From: Bradyrhizobium sp. WBAH42
Lineage (GTDB): Bacteria > Pseudomonadota > Alphaproteobacteria > Rhizobiales > Xanthobacteraceae
NCBI RefSeq assembly: GCF_024585265.1
Contig: NZ_CP036533.1
Coordinates: forward strand, 7,883,001-7,947,000
Direction of reading: 5' to 3'
Length of the DNA: 64,000 nt
Part shown: in pieces, positions 25,282 through 35,600 of the stretch
Numbering within the stretch: the stretch's first letter is position 1
Layout: each line of letters begins with the position of its first letter
Made by a program: the position numbers and the translations under genes
Notes under the pieces: model-generated
Database searches by the model: none
Told to the model about the DNA's origin: nothing
The model's input: only the letters and a program-made list of their open reading frames with translations

Positions 25282-27186
25282 ATGATGCGCTGCCTTCGTG
25301 CAATTCTGCTGCTTGCGTGCGCTCTCGTGATGGTGGCATTGCTGCTGGCGGCGCCCGGCCACGCTCAGGGCACCTTACAGAACATCCCTAGGAAGCAACT
25401 GCTGATCCTTGAAAACCCGGAAGGGACGGTCAAGAACGCCGGATGGTTCAACATCTGGGCCATCAACGCCGGATCGCAGTCGAACGGGCTGCAACAGGTC
25501 GCCCTCGATACCCTCTGGTACATCGATCCCGAAAGCGGTGTGGACGGCGTTTGGGACAATTCGCTGGCCGCCGACAAGCCGCAATACAATGCCGATTTTA
25601 CCGAAATGACGGCGAAGCTCCGCAAGGGCATCTTCTGGAGCGACGGTGTTGAGTTCACCGCGGATGATGTCGTCGCGACGGTGACGATCCAGATCAAGCA
25701 TCCGGGAATGCGCTTCAGCGCGGTGCTCGCGAGTAACGTGGCATCCGTTGAGGCGCCAGACCCGTATACGGTGGTGTTCAAGCTCAAGAAACCCAACTCG
25801 CGCTTCCATGCTAATTTCACTGTGCGCTGGGGCGCGGTATGGATATTGCCCAAGCATGTTTTCGAGAAGGCGGATGATCCGGCCAAGTTCGATTTCAACA
25901 AGCCGACTTCGCTCGGCGCCTATGTGCTGTACAGCTACGATCCCGACGGCAAATGGTACATCTGGCAATTGCGCGACGACTGGCAGCGCACCACGCTCGC
26001 CCGCTACGGCAAGCCCGGGCCGAAATATCTGGCCTATATCGATCCCGGCCCGCCGGACAAGCGGGTCATTGCCCAGCTCAACCACGAGCTCGATGTGATC
26101 CATGATGTCGCGCCCGAGGGCATGTTTGCCCTCGCCAAGCAAAGCAAGGTGACACGGGCATGGTTCAAGGGATTCCCCTATGCCCATCCCGATCCGACGC
26201 TCCCGGCGGTGATCTTCAACACCCAGAACGAGCTGTTCAAGAATGCCGACGTGCGATGGGCGCTCGCGCTGTTGATCGACATCAAGGCGGTGTCGATGGC
26301 GGCCTACCGTGGCGCCGCCACCATATCCGCCATCGGCGTGCCGCCGACCGGCGCCCATCCGGCAACGTACCATCAGCCGATAGAGGAATGGCTCAAGGGT
26401 TTCGAGATCGACACCGGCAAGCGCAAGATCAAGCCGTACGATCCCACGATCGGCAAGCAGATCGCCGAAATGCTGCGGCCTTCGATGGGGGAGCAGATAC
26501 CATCCGATCCCGCGGAGATCGCCCGTGCCTTTGGCATGGGTTGGTGGAAGGTCGATCCGCAGGCCGCGCAGGAACTGCTCGAGAGGGCTGGTTTCACCAA
26601 GCGCGGCGGCGCCTGGCTCACGCCGGATGGCAAGCCCTTCACCGTTCGCGTCATGGTCGAAGGCGACCTACGCCCGGTGATGACGCGGACCGGCAGCATG
26701 ATCGTGCAGCTATGGAAGCAGGCGGGCATCGACGCCCGGATCGATGTGGCGCAGGGGACGCTGCCGACCCGGCGCGCGGCCGGCGATTTCGACACATTCA
26801 TCGGCTGGAGTGTCGAGACCTGGGGCGGCCACCCCGACCTGTCCTACTTCCTCGACAGCTGGCATTCGCAGTTCGTCGCGGAGCCGGGCAAATCGCAACC
26901 GCTGCGCAACTGGCAGCGCTGGTCCAGCCCCGTGCTGGACAAGATCATCGAGAGCATCCGGATGGTGGGCTTTGACGATCCGAAATCGATCGAGCTCGGC
27001 AAGGACTACATCAAGCTCGCGGTGAAGGAGATGCCGACCATCCCGCTGATGGCGTACAACGTCTTCACGGCGATGGACCAGACCTATTGGACGGGATATC
27101 CCACGTCGGAAAATCCCTACACCAATCCGGTGCCGAATTGGGGTAATTCGCGCTATATGCTCGTCAAGCTCAAGCCGGCCGGCTAG
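25282..27186 (+). CDS. ABC transporter substrate-binding protein, family 5 (oligopeptide/oligosaccharide type)
   Basis: 634 residues; GGGAGGAA at 25273-25280 favours the ATG at 25282 or 25285. Signal peptide MMRCLRAILLLACALVMVALLLAAPGHAQG. The family 5 signature region is present (LRKGIFWSDGVEFTADDVVATVTI) as are LLIDIKAVSMAAYRGAA and SYFLDSWHSQF. Family 5 proteins bind oligopeptides, nickel or, in one branch, plant oligosaccharides. It heads a complete five-gene importer (two permeases, two ATPases), and a GH51 arabinofuranosidase follows, which favours a sugar ligand. Confidence 0.9.
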   Translation: MMRCLRAILLLACALVMVALLLAAPGHAQGTLQNIPRKQLLILENPEGTVKNAGWFNIWAINAGSQSNGLQQVALDTLWYIDPESGVDGVWDNSLAADKPQYNADFTEMTAKLRKGIFWSDGVEFTADDVVATVTIQIKHPGMRFSAVLASNVASVEAPDPYTVVFKLKKPNSRFHANFTVRWGAVWILPKHVFEKADDPAKFDFNKPTSLGAYVLYSYDPDGKWYIWQLRDDWQRTTLARYGKPGPKYLAYIDPGPPDKRVIAQLNHELDVIHDVAPEGMFALAKQSKVTRAWFKGFPYAHPDPTLPAVIFNTQNELFKNADVRWALALLIDIKAVSMAAYRGAATISAIGVPPTGAHPATYHQPIEEWLKGFEIDTGKRKIKPYDPTIGKQIAEMLRPSMGEQIPSDPAEIARAFGMGWWKVDPQAAQELLERAGFTKRGGAWLTPDGKPFTVRVMVEGDLRPVMTRTGSMIVQLWKQAGIDARIDVAQGTLPTRRAAGDFDTFIGWSVETWGGHPDLSYFLDSWHSQFVAEPGKSQPLRNWQRWSSPVLDKIIESIRMVGFDDPKSIELGKDYIKLAVKEMPTIPLMAYNVFTAMDQTYWTGYPTSENPYTNPVPNWGNSRYMLVKLKPAG

Positions 27187-27205
27187 GAGTCATGAGGAGG
27201 CGGCG

Positions 27206-28276
27206 ATGCCATCTCTCGGAGAGCGGGTCGCGTCTGTCCGAACGCCGCGGTCCGGCCCTCTGGGAGCGTCGATGAGCGGATATGTTGCGTATGTTGGCCG
27301 ACGGCTGGCGCAGTTCGTGCTCGTGGTCTTCATCGGTGTCAACCTCGCTTATGTGATTACCCATGCCACGCCGATCGATCCCATCGAGCAGTCGATCTCG
27401 GCGGTGACCTCCTTTGGCAACACGGCTCCGGATGCAATCGAGCAAATGCGCACTTCGCTGCGCGAGCTCTACGGACTTGGCGGCTCGCCTGCCCAGCAAT
27501 ATCTGGCGTTCTGGAAGCGGATCCTGCGCGCCGATTTCGGTCCTTCGCTCTCGGCGTTTCCAACGCCGGTCTCAACGCTGATTGGCCGTGCGCTACCCTG
27601 GACCGCCGGACTGCTCGCGCTCTCCACCATCATCGCCTGGGGACTCGGAAGCCTGCTCGGCGGACTTGCCGGCTACTACCAGCAAAACCGCGGGCTGAAG
27701 CTGATCGGGCTGATCGCGATGGGGCTGCATCCGATCCCTTATTATATCGTGGCGCTCGTGCTGCTGATCGGGTTCGGCTTCCTCTGGCCGGTGCTGCCGA
27801 TCACCGGCGGTTCGGCGATGAACCTGCCGCAGACATTGACATTCGATTTCGTCGTCAGCGTGCTGCAGCACGCCATCCTGCCCGCGCTCTCGCTGATCCT
27901 GATCGGCGTGGGCAGCTGGTTCCTCGGGATGCGCGCGCTGGTGTCCAACGTCGTGACCGAGGATTATGTGCTCTATGCCGAGCTGGCGGGTGTCAGATCT
28001 GGGCGCATCCTGTTGTCCTACGTGATGCGCAACGCGCTGCCGCCCCAGCTCACAGGGCTCGCCATCTCGCTTGGCGGAATCTTCAACGGTGCTGTCATCA
28101 CCGAAAAGGTATTCGGCTATCCAGGGGTCGGCTCGCTGCTGGTCGATGCCGTCTATGCGGGGGATTACGGGCTCGTGCTCGGCGTGACCACTGTCTCCAT
28201 CCTCGGCGTCTCGACCGGCGTGCTCGTGATCGATCTGCTGTATCCACTGCTCGATCCCCGGGTGAGGGTCAGCTGA
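27206..28276 (+). CDS. ABC importer permease, DppB/OppB type
   Basis: 356 residues, start at 27206 with GAGGAGG five bases upstream. Six membrane segments; N-terminal segment YVGRRLAQFVLVVFIGVNLAYVI. The EAA loop reads YAELAGVRSGRILLSYVMRNALPPQLTGLAISLGG. It pairs with the following DppC-type permease, with which it overlaps by one base (TGATG). The long N-terminal extension before MSGYVAYV (25 residues) is unusual but has the ribosome site. Confidence 0.9.
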   Translation: MPSLGERVASVRTPRSGPLGASMSGYVAYVGRRLAQFVLVVFIGVNLAYVITHATPIDPIEQSISAVTSFGNTAPDAIEQMRTSLRELYGLGGSPAQQYLAFWKRILRADFGPSLSAFPTPVSTLIGRALPWTAGLLALSTIIAWGLGSLLGGLAGYYQQNRGLKLIGLIAMGLHPIPYYIVALVLLIGFGFLWPVLPITGGSAMNLPQTLTFDFVVSVLQHAILPALSLILIGVGSWFLGMRALVSNVVTEDYVLYAELAGVRSGRILLSYVMRNALPPQLTGLAISLGGIFNGAVITEKVFGYPGVGSLLVDAVYAGDYGLVLGVTTVSILGVSTGVLVIDLLYPLLDPRVRVS

Positions 28277-29139
28277 TGACTGCAATCCTGCGTGACCTCC
28301 TGCGTTACCACGCCGAATTCCGGATCGGGGCCGCGCTCATCGCCATCGTGCTGCTGTTGTCATTGCTGGCGAGCTTCTCGCCCTATTCGCCGCAGGACGT
28401 CTATGTGGTGCCACCGGATGTGCCGCCGGCGCTGACCCATTGGTTCGGGACCACATCGCGCGGCCAGGACGTGTTCTGGCAGCTGACCTTTGCCCTTCGC
28501 AATACCCTGCTGTTCGGATGCACCGTGGCATTGATCAGCCGTCTGTTGGCGCTCACGGTCGGGCTGCTCAGCGGCTACAAGGGCGGTTGGATCGATCGGG
28601 CGCTGATGTCGGTGAACGACACCTTCATCGTCATCCCGCTGCTGCCGATCCTAGTGCTGTTCTATTTCGTGATGCGCGACCGCATGTCCTGGCTGCTGCT
28701 GGCGCTGATCATGGCCTGCCTCGGCTGGGCCTACGACGCGCGCCTGATCCGCTCGGCGGCGATGAGCCTGCGGGCCCGTGAATTCACCCAGAGCAGCCTG
28801 TTCTCCGGCATGAGCACGCGCGAGATCCTGGTCCAAGAGCACTTGCCCTATGTCTTGCCGATCGTGTTCTCGACGACCATGAACAACATGGTATGGTCGA
28901 TCGGGCTGGAGGTGACGCTGGCGGTGCTTGGCTTCACCGACATCAACACGCCGACGATCGGCGGCATGATCTATTGGGCCAACCAGCATACCGCGATGGT
29001 TGCGGGAGTCTGGTGGTGGATTGCCTTTCCGACGATCGCGGTCATTATGACCTTCATCGGGCTGTTCCTGCTGGCGGTGTCGATGAACGACTACATCGAT
29101 CCGCGCAGCCGTCTCGGCAGCTTGGGGGGCGCGCCGTGA
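28276..29139 (+). CDS. ABC importer permease, DppC/OppC type
   Basis: 287 residues, ATG at 28276 overlapping the previous stop. N-terminal segment IGAALIAIVLLLSLLASF and the family phrase HWFGTTSRGQDVFWQLTFALRNTL are typical of DppC. EAA loop: RAREFTQSSLFSGMSTREILVQEHLPYVLPIVF. It forms the heterodimeric channel with the DppB-type gene. The downstream ATPase start overlaps its stop, so the whole importer is translationally coupled. Confidence 0.9.
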   Translation: MTAILRDLLRYHAEFRIGAALIAIVLLLSLLASFSPYSPQDVYVVPPDVPPALTHWFGTTSRGQDVFWQLTFALRNTLLFGCTVALISRLLALTVGLLSGYKGGWIDRALMSVNDTFIVIPLLPILVLFYFVMRDRMSWLLLALIMACLGWAYDARLIRSAAMSLRAREFTQSSLFSGMSTREILVQEHLPYVLPIVFSTTMNNMVWSIGLEVTLAVLGFTDINTPTIGGMIYWANQHTAMVAGVWWWIAFPTIAVIMTFIGLFLLAVSMNDYIDPRSRLGSLGGAP

Positions 29140-30170
29140 GTCCGGCCGCAACGATGCAGGGCGACCTGTCCATGGAGACGGAGCCGATCCTGTCGGTGCA
29201 CGACCTGCAGGCCCACTTCCGGACCGAGCGCCACGGGGTTGAGCGTGTCGTCAAGGCGGTCGACGGCATCAGCTTCGCGGTTGGCCGCGGCGAGATCTAC
29301 GGGGTCGCAGGCGAATCCTCCTCCGGCAAGACCACGCTGGTCAAGACGATCGCGGGCGCGGTCAGGCCGCCACTGGAGGTGGTCGGCGGCCGCGTGGATT
29401 TCGCGTTCCTGCCAGGCTATGGCGGACTGCACCGCGCGCCAGAGGCTGAGGTGGCGCGGATCCGCTGGCGGCATTTGTCCTACATCATGCAGGGTTCGAT
29501 GAACGTGTTGAACCCGGTGCGTCGGCTCTGGTCGGCCTTCGTCGACTTCGCGTATCCGCATATTGGTGAGAGCCGCAGGCAATTCGAGCAGGAGGTGGTC
29601 GCCCATCTGGCGCGGCTCAAGCTCGACCCCTCCGTGCTGGAGGCCTATCCACATGAGCTGTCCGGCGGCATGCGGCAACGCGCCACCATTGCACTCGCCA
29701 CCATCTGCCGACCCGATGTCATTCTTGCCGACGAACCCACAACCGCGCTCGACGTCGTGGTGCAGAAGGAGGTGCTCGCCTTGATCAGCGCTATCCGCCG
29801 CGAGATCGGCTCGTCGGTCTTGCTGGTTAGCCATGATCTCGGCGTTCATGCGCATGTGACCGATCGTCTCGGCATCATGTATGCCGGCCGCTTGATCGAA
29901 GAGGCCGCAACGGTGGAGATCTTCCGCAATCCGCTGCACCCTTACGCCAGGCATCTCATTTCCAGCCTGCCGCGCATCGGCGATAACGTCCCGCGGGAGC
30001 CATTGGAAGGCACTCCGCCAAATCTAGCCGATCCGCCGACTGGGTGCCGCTTCCATCCGCGATGCTCGCTGGCGATGGAGATTTGCAGGCACGAGGTCCC
30101 CGCCATGCGGGAGGGTGCGCCTGCGCATCGCGTCGCCTGCTTTGCCGTCAATCGGAGCGATGAGGCATGA
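29136..30170 (+). CDS. ABC importer ATPase, DppD/OppD type
   Basis: 344 residues if translation starts at the GTG at 29136, which overlaps the permease stop as GTGA; ATG at 29154 or 29172 are alternatives. Walker [10 protein letters not shown] (Ser in place of the usual Gly in GSGKS), signature [14 protein letters not shown], Walker [13 protein letters not shown], His switch LLVSHDLGV. The C-terminal oligopeptide-ABC region with cysteines ([22 protein letters not shown]) is present, which in relatives binds a [4Fe-4S] cluster. Confidence 0.9.
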   Translation: MSPAATMQGDLSMETEPILSVHDLQAHFRTERHGVERVVKAVDGISFAVGRGEIYGVAGESSSGKTTLVKTIAGAVRPPLEVVGGRVDFAFLPGYGGLHRAPEAEVARIRWRHLSYIMQGSMNVLNPVRRLWSAFVDFAYPHIGESRRQFEQEVVAHLARLKLDPSVLEAYPHELSGGMRQRATIALATICRPDVILADEPTTALDVVVQKEVLALISAIRREIGSSVLLVSHDLGVHAHVTDRLGIMYAGRLIEEAATVEIFRNPLHPYARHLISSLPRIGDNVPREPLEGTPPNLADPPTGCRFHPRCSLAMEICRHEVPAMREGAPAHRVACFAVNRSDEA

Positions 30171-30979
30171 GCCACCTGTTGCTCGAGGTTTGCCAGGTCA
30201 GCAAGACCTTCATCCGGGGAGGGGTGCTGACGGGGCGGCGCGTTGCTGCTGTCAAGGACGTCAGTTTCCGGCTCGCCGCAGGGCGGCCCGAGATCTTTGC
30301 GATCATCGGCGAATCCGGCAGCGGCAAGACCACGCTTGCTCGGATGATCCTCAACATTGACACGCCCACCAGCGGCAAATTGCGGTTCGACGGGGTCGAT
30401 CTTGCAACGATCCGCACCGCCGCCGACCGCCTGGCCTTCATGCACAAGGTGCAGCCGATCTTTCAGAACCCGTTCGAATCCTTCAACCCGCTGAAGCGGC
30501 TCGATCGCTATTTGTTCATGACGCACCGCCGCTTCACCGCGGCCGATGGTAGGGTCGCGCCCGAGATGGCCGTTGACGAGGCGCTGCACAAGGTCGGATT
30601 GTCCCTGAAAGAGGTAAGCCGAAGGTACCCGCACGAGCTCTCCGGCGGCCAGCTTCAGCGGGTCGCGATCGCCCGCGCGCTGCTCGCCAATCCGAAGCTG
30701 ATCGTGGCCGACGAGCCCGTCTCCATGATCGATGCTTCCTTGCGCATATCCATCGTCAACATGTTCAAGACGTTGCGCGATGATCTCGGTATCTCCATCA
30801 TCTACGTCACTCATGATCTGGCGACCGCCTATTACGTCAGCGACCGCATCATCATCATGCAGCAAGGCAGCGTCGTCGAAAGCGGCGACGCAAGAGCGGT
30901 GTTGAATGCGCCGCAGCATCCCTATTCCCGTCAGTTGCGCGAGGCCGCGCTATTGCCTGACTTCGCAGCGGGCGTTTAA
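30167..30979 (+). CDS. ABC importer ATPase, DppF/OppF type
   Basis: 270 residues, ATG overlapping the previous stop (ATGA). Walker [11 protein letters not shown] loop [17 protein letters not shown], signature [16 protein letters not shown], Walker [17 protein letters not shown], switch [14 protein letters not shown]. It is shorter than usual DppF proteins (about 320) because the C-terminal cysteine region is missing. It partners the DppD-type ATPase. Confidence 0.9.
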   Translation: MSHLLLEVCQVSKTFIRGGVLTGRRVAAVKDVSFRLAAGRPEIFAIIGESGSGKTTLARMILNIDTPTSGKLRFDGVDLATIRTAADRLAFMHKVQPIFQNPFESFNPLKRLDRYLFMTHRRFTAADGRVAPEMAVDEALHKVGLSLKEVSRRYPHELSGGQLQRVAIARALLANPKLIVADEPVSMIDASLRISIVNMFKTLRDDLGISIIYVTHDLATAYYVSDRIIIMQQGSVVESGDARAVLNAPQHPYSRQLREAALLPDFAAGV

Positions 30980-31026
30980 GTCGGCATGATCTACCTCACA
31001 AGCTCCAGGGCACCTGAGAGGCGAAC

Positions 31027-32574
31027 ATGAGAAAAGCAAACGTTCTGATGGACCGCGATTTCGCCATCGGTCACACGGACCCGCGTCTGTTCGGCGCCTT
31101 CGTCGAGCACCTGGGACGCTGTGTCTACGGCGGCATCTATGAACCCGGCCATCCCACCGCGGATAAGAACGGCTTTCGTGGCGATGTGCTGGCGCTGGTC
31201 AAGGAGCTCGGTCCGACCATCATCCGCTACCCCGGTGGCAATTTCGTTTCCGGGTATAATTGGGAGGACGGCGTCGGCCCGGTGGAGAAGCGCCCGGCAC
31301 GCCTCGACCTCGCCTGGTTCAGCACCGAACCGAACAGCTTCGGAACCAATGAGTTCATGGATTGGTGCAAGGCTGCTGCGGTCGAGCCGATGTTGGCGGT
31401 CAATCTCGGCACCAGGGGCGGCGACGCCGCGCGCAACCTGGTTGAATACTGCAATCATCCGGGTGGATCGGCGTGGTCGGACCTGCGCCGCGCCCATGGC
31501 TGGGAGAAGCCGCACAACGTCAGGTTCTGGTGCCTGGGCAACGAAATGGACGGTCCCTGGCAGATGGAGCACAAGAGCGCCGAGGCCTATGGCGCGATCG
31601 CGCGCGAAGCCGCCAAGATGATGCGGTGGGTGGATCCGACGATCGAGCTCGCGGCATGCGGTTCGTCCGGACGAAACATGCCGACATTCGGCCAGTGGGA
31701 AGACACGGTGATCGAGCACACGTTCGATCACGCCGAGTACATTTCGCTCCACACCTATCTGAACAATTACAGGCAGGATACGGCATCGTTTCTCGCCAGC
31801 CCCGACTTGATGGATCGCTTCATCGACGAGGTTGTCGCGCTCGCGGACGCCGTGGCGGCGAAACGCCGCTCCCACAAGCGCATGATGTTGAGCTTCGACG
31901 AATGGAATGTCTGGTATCGAACCCGCCGCAATCGGGCCGATCGTGTCAAGGAAGGGTGGCCGGTGGCGCCACCGATCCTGGAGGAAATCTACACCATGCA
32001 GGACGCGCTCGCTTTCGGCGGCGCCTGCATCTCGCTGCTCAATCACGCCGATCGGGTGAGGGCGGCCTGCCTCGCGCAGCTCGTCAACGCGATTGCGCCG
32101 ATCATGACCGAAACCGGCGGCGCCGCGTGGCGCCAGACCATTTTCTTTCCGTTCGCCCAGATGAGCCGTCTTGGACGTGGCAAGGTGCTGCGTACTCATG
32201 TCGCGTCGGATGCCTACGATTCTTTCTATTACGATCCTCGCGGGCCCCACGACTTGAGTTTTCCGGTGCCGAACGTGCCGTATCTCAAGATCGCGGCTGT
32301 TGCAGGAGAAGCCGGCACTCTTACCCTGTTCATGCTGAACCGTGACCTGATGCAGGAGATGGAGGTGAGCCTCGAGGCGCGGAGCTTTGGCCCGCTCGCA
32401 GTGAGCGAGGCGCTCGAGTTGCGCCACGATGATCTCCAGGCAAGCAACACCAGGGACGCAACCGAGCGCGTGAAGCCGGAGCCGCTGCAGGGCGTGACCA
32501 TCGACGGCGCGCGAATGCGTGCAACGCTGAAGCCGGCATCTTGGAATGTCGTTCACTTGTCCCCGGGTCGATAG
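31027..32574 (+). CDS. GH51 alpha-L-arabinofuranosidase
   Basis: 515 residues, cytoplasmic (no signal peptide). GH51 layout: FGAFVEHLGRCVYGGIYEPGH at the start, IIRYPGGNFVSGYNWEDGVGP, the acid/base Glu in WCLGNEMDG near residue 172 and the nucleophile Glu in SFDEWNVWY near residue 292. It releases terminal arabinofuranose from short plant oligosaccharides. It starts 47 bases after the importer operon on the same strand, so import of an arabinose-containing oligosaccharide and its breakdown inside the cell are probably one unit. Confidence 0.92.
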   Translation: MRKANVLMDRDFAIGHTDPRLFGAFVEHLGRCVYGGIYEPGHPTADKNGFRGDVLALVKELGPTIIRYPGGNFVSGYNWEDGVGPVEKRPARLDLAWFSTEPNSFGTNEFMDWCKAAAVEPMLAVNLGTRGGDAARNLVEYCNHPGGSAWSDLRRAHGWEKPHNVRFWCLGNEMDGPWQMEHKSAEAYGAIAREAAKMMRWVDPTIELAACGSSGRNMPTFGQWEDTVIEHTFDHAEYISLHTYLNNYRQDTASFLASPDLMDRFIDEVVALADAVAAKRRSHKRMMLSFDEWNVWYRTRRNRADRVKEGWPVAPPILEEIYTMQDALAFGGACISLLNHADRVRAACLAQLVNAIAPIMTETGGAAWRQTIFFPFAQMSRLGRGKVLRTHVASDAYDSFYYDPRGPHDLSFPVPNVPYLKIAAVAGEAGTLTLFMLNRDLMQEMEVSLEARSFGPLAVSEALELRHDDLQASNTRDATERVKPEPLQGVTIDGARMRATLKPASWNVVHLSPGR

Positions 32575-32614
32575 ACAAGTCTCGAATGGCGGTACGCAAA
32601 GTCGCCGTTCCCCT

Positions 32615-32640
32615 CCGGAAGGCCTGCTTTGGCTTCCCGG
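32615..32640. terminator. Possible hairpin between convergent genes
   Basis: CCGGAAGGCC and GGCTTCCCGG can pair around TGCTTT with one bulged base. It lies between the convergent arabinofuranosidase and the hybrid kinase. No T-run follows, so it is only a candidate terminator. Confidence 0.3.
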
Positions 32641-32646
32641 ACCCCG

Positions 32647-35600
32647 TCAGACTCCGTCCTGCGGACCCGCCGGCAACGTGAATTGAAAAACGACGCCGCG
32701 CGGCTGGTTGGCGCTCGCCCATAAGCGTCCATTGTGCGCATTGATGATTGAACGACAGATTGCCAGACCCATTCCCATTCCGTGAGGCTTGGTGGTGAAA
32801 TATGCATCGAAGACAGCTTCGAGCATTTGTGGATCGAGTCCGGGCCCAGTATCGGCAACCTGCACAAGCACGGAGTCCGGTTCGGCCAAGCAGGTGGTAA
32901 TGAGCAGATCTCGCGCTCCATCGGCCGTTGTGGCCATGGCCTGAATCGCGTTGACGAAGAGGTTGAGCAGAACCTGCTGCAACTGCACTCGATCGCCCTT
33001 GATGAGAGGCAAACGGTCCGCGAGTTGCGCCTTCACCGAAATCCCATCTTTGAACGCCTCGCTACCGGTCAGGACAATCACCTCTTCGACCGCTTCATTA
33101 AAATTCAGGAGCTCCTTCCGTGGCGGCGCCTTCCTGTAGAGGGCACGAAGTTGGCTAATCACTTCGCCGCCGCGATGTGCGTCATTGGCGATGGCCTCCA
33201 ATGAAGCTTGCACTTGTTCGAGAGCCGGGGGGCTCCTGCGCAGCCAGTTCATGGCTGCGCCGGCGCTGATGGCAACAGCGCTGAGGGGTTGGCTAACCTC
33301 ATGGGCGATCGATGAGGTGAGCTGTCCCATGGTTGCGATCCGGTTCGCGTGCGCCAGCTCAAGCTGCATTTCTTGATAGCGCCTCTCGCTCTCGCGCGCT
33401 TCGGCTTCGGCCCGCCTTCGTTCTGTCAGATCGAGTACGAAAGAGATGCTCTGATCGGGGGATCCGGCCACTGCGGCCGAGCCGACCAGCACCGGAACCC
33501 GGCTGCCGTCCTTTCTAAGGTACTCCTTCTCCCGGGGGGCGACCTCTCCCGACCGGCGAAGTTGCTCAATTCGCTCGGCATCGTCATTTTCGTATTCCGG
33601 CGGCGTCATATCCTTCCAGCTCACCGCTCCCGACATCAGTTCTTCCTTGGAATAGCCGGTCATGCTCAGGAAGGCCTTGTTGGCGTAGCTGATTTTTCCG
33701 GTAGCATCCCAGAATAGAATTCCGATGATGCTGGAATCGACGAGTCGTCGGATGCGGGCCTCGCGTTCCTGCAGGTCTCGGTACAGAAGGGTGTTCTCAA
33801 GCGAAATCGCGGCCTGAGCTGCCAGCATTTCCAGCACCGCGACACGTTCTGGCGTGAATGCGTGTGTGGTCAGGCTATTCTCGAAATAGAGCAAACCGGT
33901 CAGCTTGGCCTGCTTGATCAGCGGCAGGCAGAGGATCGATCTGGGGTGCCGGCTATTCACATATTCGGCGTCGCACAGTGGATCAGGCCGCGATGCGTCA
34001 TCGATGATGGCAGGCTTTTGCGTGCGAATGACATATCGCAGCAGCGCCTCCGCACAATCGCGACCGGAGACGAGGGCCTCGCGCATCGAGACGGTGAACT
34101 GATCAGCGCTCGACTGGGCCTCGGCCTCGATCCGGAAGTCGTCGTGGCGCGGCAAAATCAGCAGGCCGCGATCTGCTCCGGCGTTTTGCAGCGCGATCTT
34201 CATCAACGACTCGATGAGCCTCGGCAGTTCGATCTCACTTGATACAGCCTGCGACGCCTTCACGACGGCGGTGACGTCCAGTTGCTGGACCAAGCCGCTC
34301 CTCTTCGCGGCGGTGCGATCGTCTTCTATCACGTGCAGTTGCGGGTAAAGCCGTTCGAGCTGCTTCACCTTGGCGTCGGCGCCCCAACGGAGATATCCAT
34401 AATGTGCGTCGCGCAGATAGACATAAGCGATCTTCTCGAACCCCCTCGCCAAATAGAACCGTCCGGCGAGCTCGTTGGCGATAGCCTCGTTATGGACAAA
34501 GCCGCTTGCGCGCGCCGCGCCGATAGCGCGATCGTAAGTGCGCATTGCATCGAACTCGCGCGACTCGATACGCGCGATCTCCGCCTCAACGAGTGCGGCG
34601 CGGTCCGCGAAATCCTCCGGGCAAATGCTCGCCCATTGCTGAAGCTGATTGCGGTGAGGTGCCAGCGCACTAAGACGCCGGGCTCGCTTCTCAGCGGATG
34701 CAGACTCGGCGTGAGCTGCCTGCGCCAGCGCCGCATAAAAGTGCAGCTCCGCCCGATCGAACAGGGCCTTGGAGGTCCACAACAGTTCTTCCGCGTTCTC
34801 CGCCGCCGTGACCGCGGTCGAATCGTCGGCAAGGACGCGCACCTGCAGCTTGCGGACCCAGTACCAATAGCCGGCATGCACCAGCTGCGGGTCAGCCTTC
34901 AGACGTCGTTCGAACTGCTCTTCGCTGAAATCGGCATCATCGAAGCTACCGAATTTTGTCGTTAAGCCGCGGAGCGCCCGCACCAGCTGCAGCTGCCCAA
35001 TGATTCTGTCTACCGCGAGGTCAACCCGCATCTTCCGCGCGAACGCGATTCCGGCCTCCGCTTCCCGTTGCACCTCGGAGAGCGAATCGCCACAGGCGAG
35101 AAGGTGCGTGATGAGGTGGTGGCGGCTAAAGCTCGCATAGTTGAAGTCGCCATCCTGCTGTGCCGCGTCGAAGGCCCGCCGCAGCAGCGGCCGCCCCGTC
35201 CGGACATGCCGTGTCCAGCTGCCGAAGCCGAGATAGACGCGTGATTTGAAGCGGTCCAATCCGTATCTTTCGACCAGGTCAAGGCCGAGCTGCGTGAACT
35301 GGTAACCCGCCTCGTAATCGTGAAAGTCAGGCCCAAGCACGGTGCCGAGCAGGATATAGGCGAGGCACGACGCATCCGAGTTGCCGAATTCCAGGCTCAG
35401 ATTCGCCATGCGCGCGATGATGAGGCGACGCAGGTTCTCGTCGATGAACCAGGCGGGCGACACCAGGACGGTGAGGACGTCCATGGTGCCGCGCGCAATC
35501 GGATCGGTCATCCGGGGCAAGTCCAGCAGCGCCTCGATCTTGCGCGGGCCGATTTGCCGCCACATCCGCTCATATTCCTGCGCGACCTCCGGTAATGTGG

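Noticed and set aside
30991..32556. 521-codon open frame antisense to the arabinofuranosidase gene
   Set aside because: It is a high-GC shadow: the plus strand has a full GH51 enzyme with catalytic motifs, and the antisense product has no domain.
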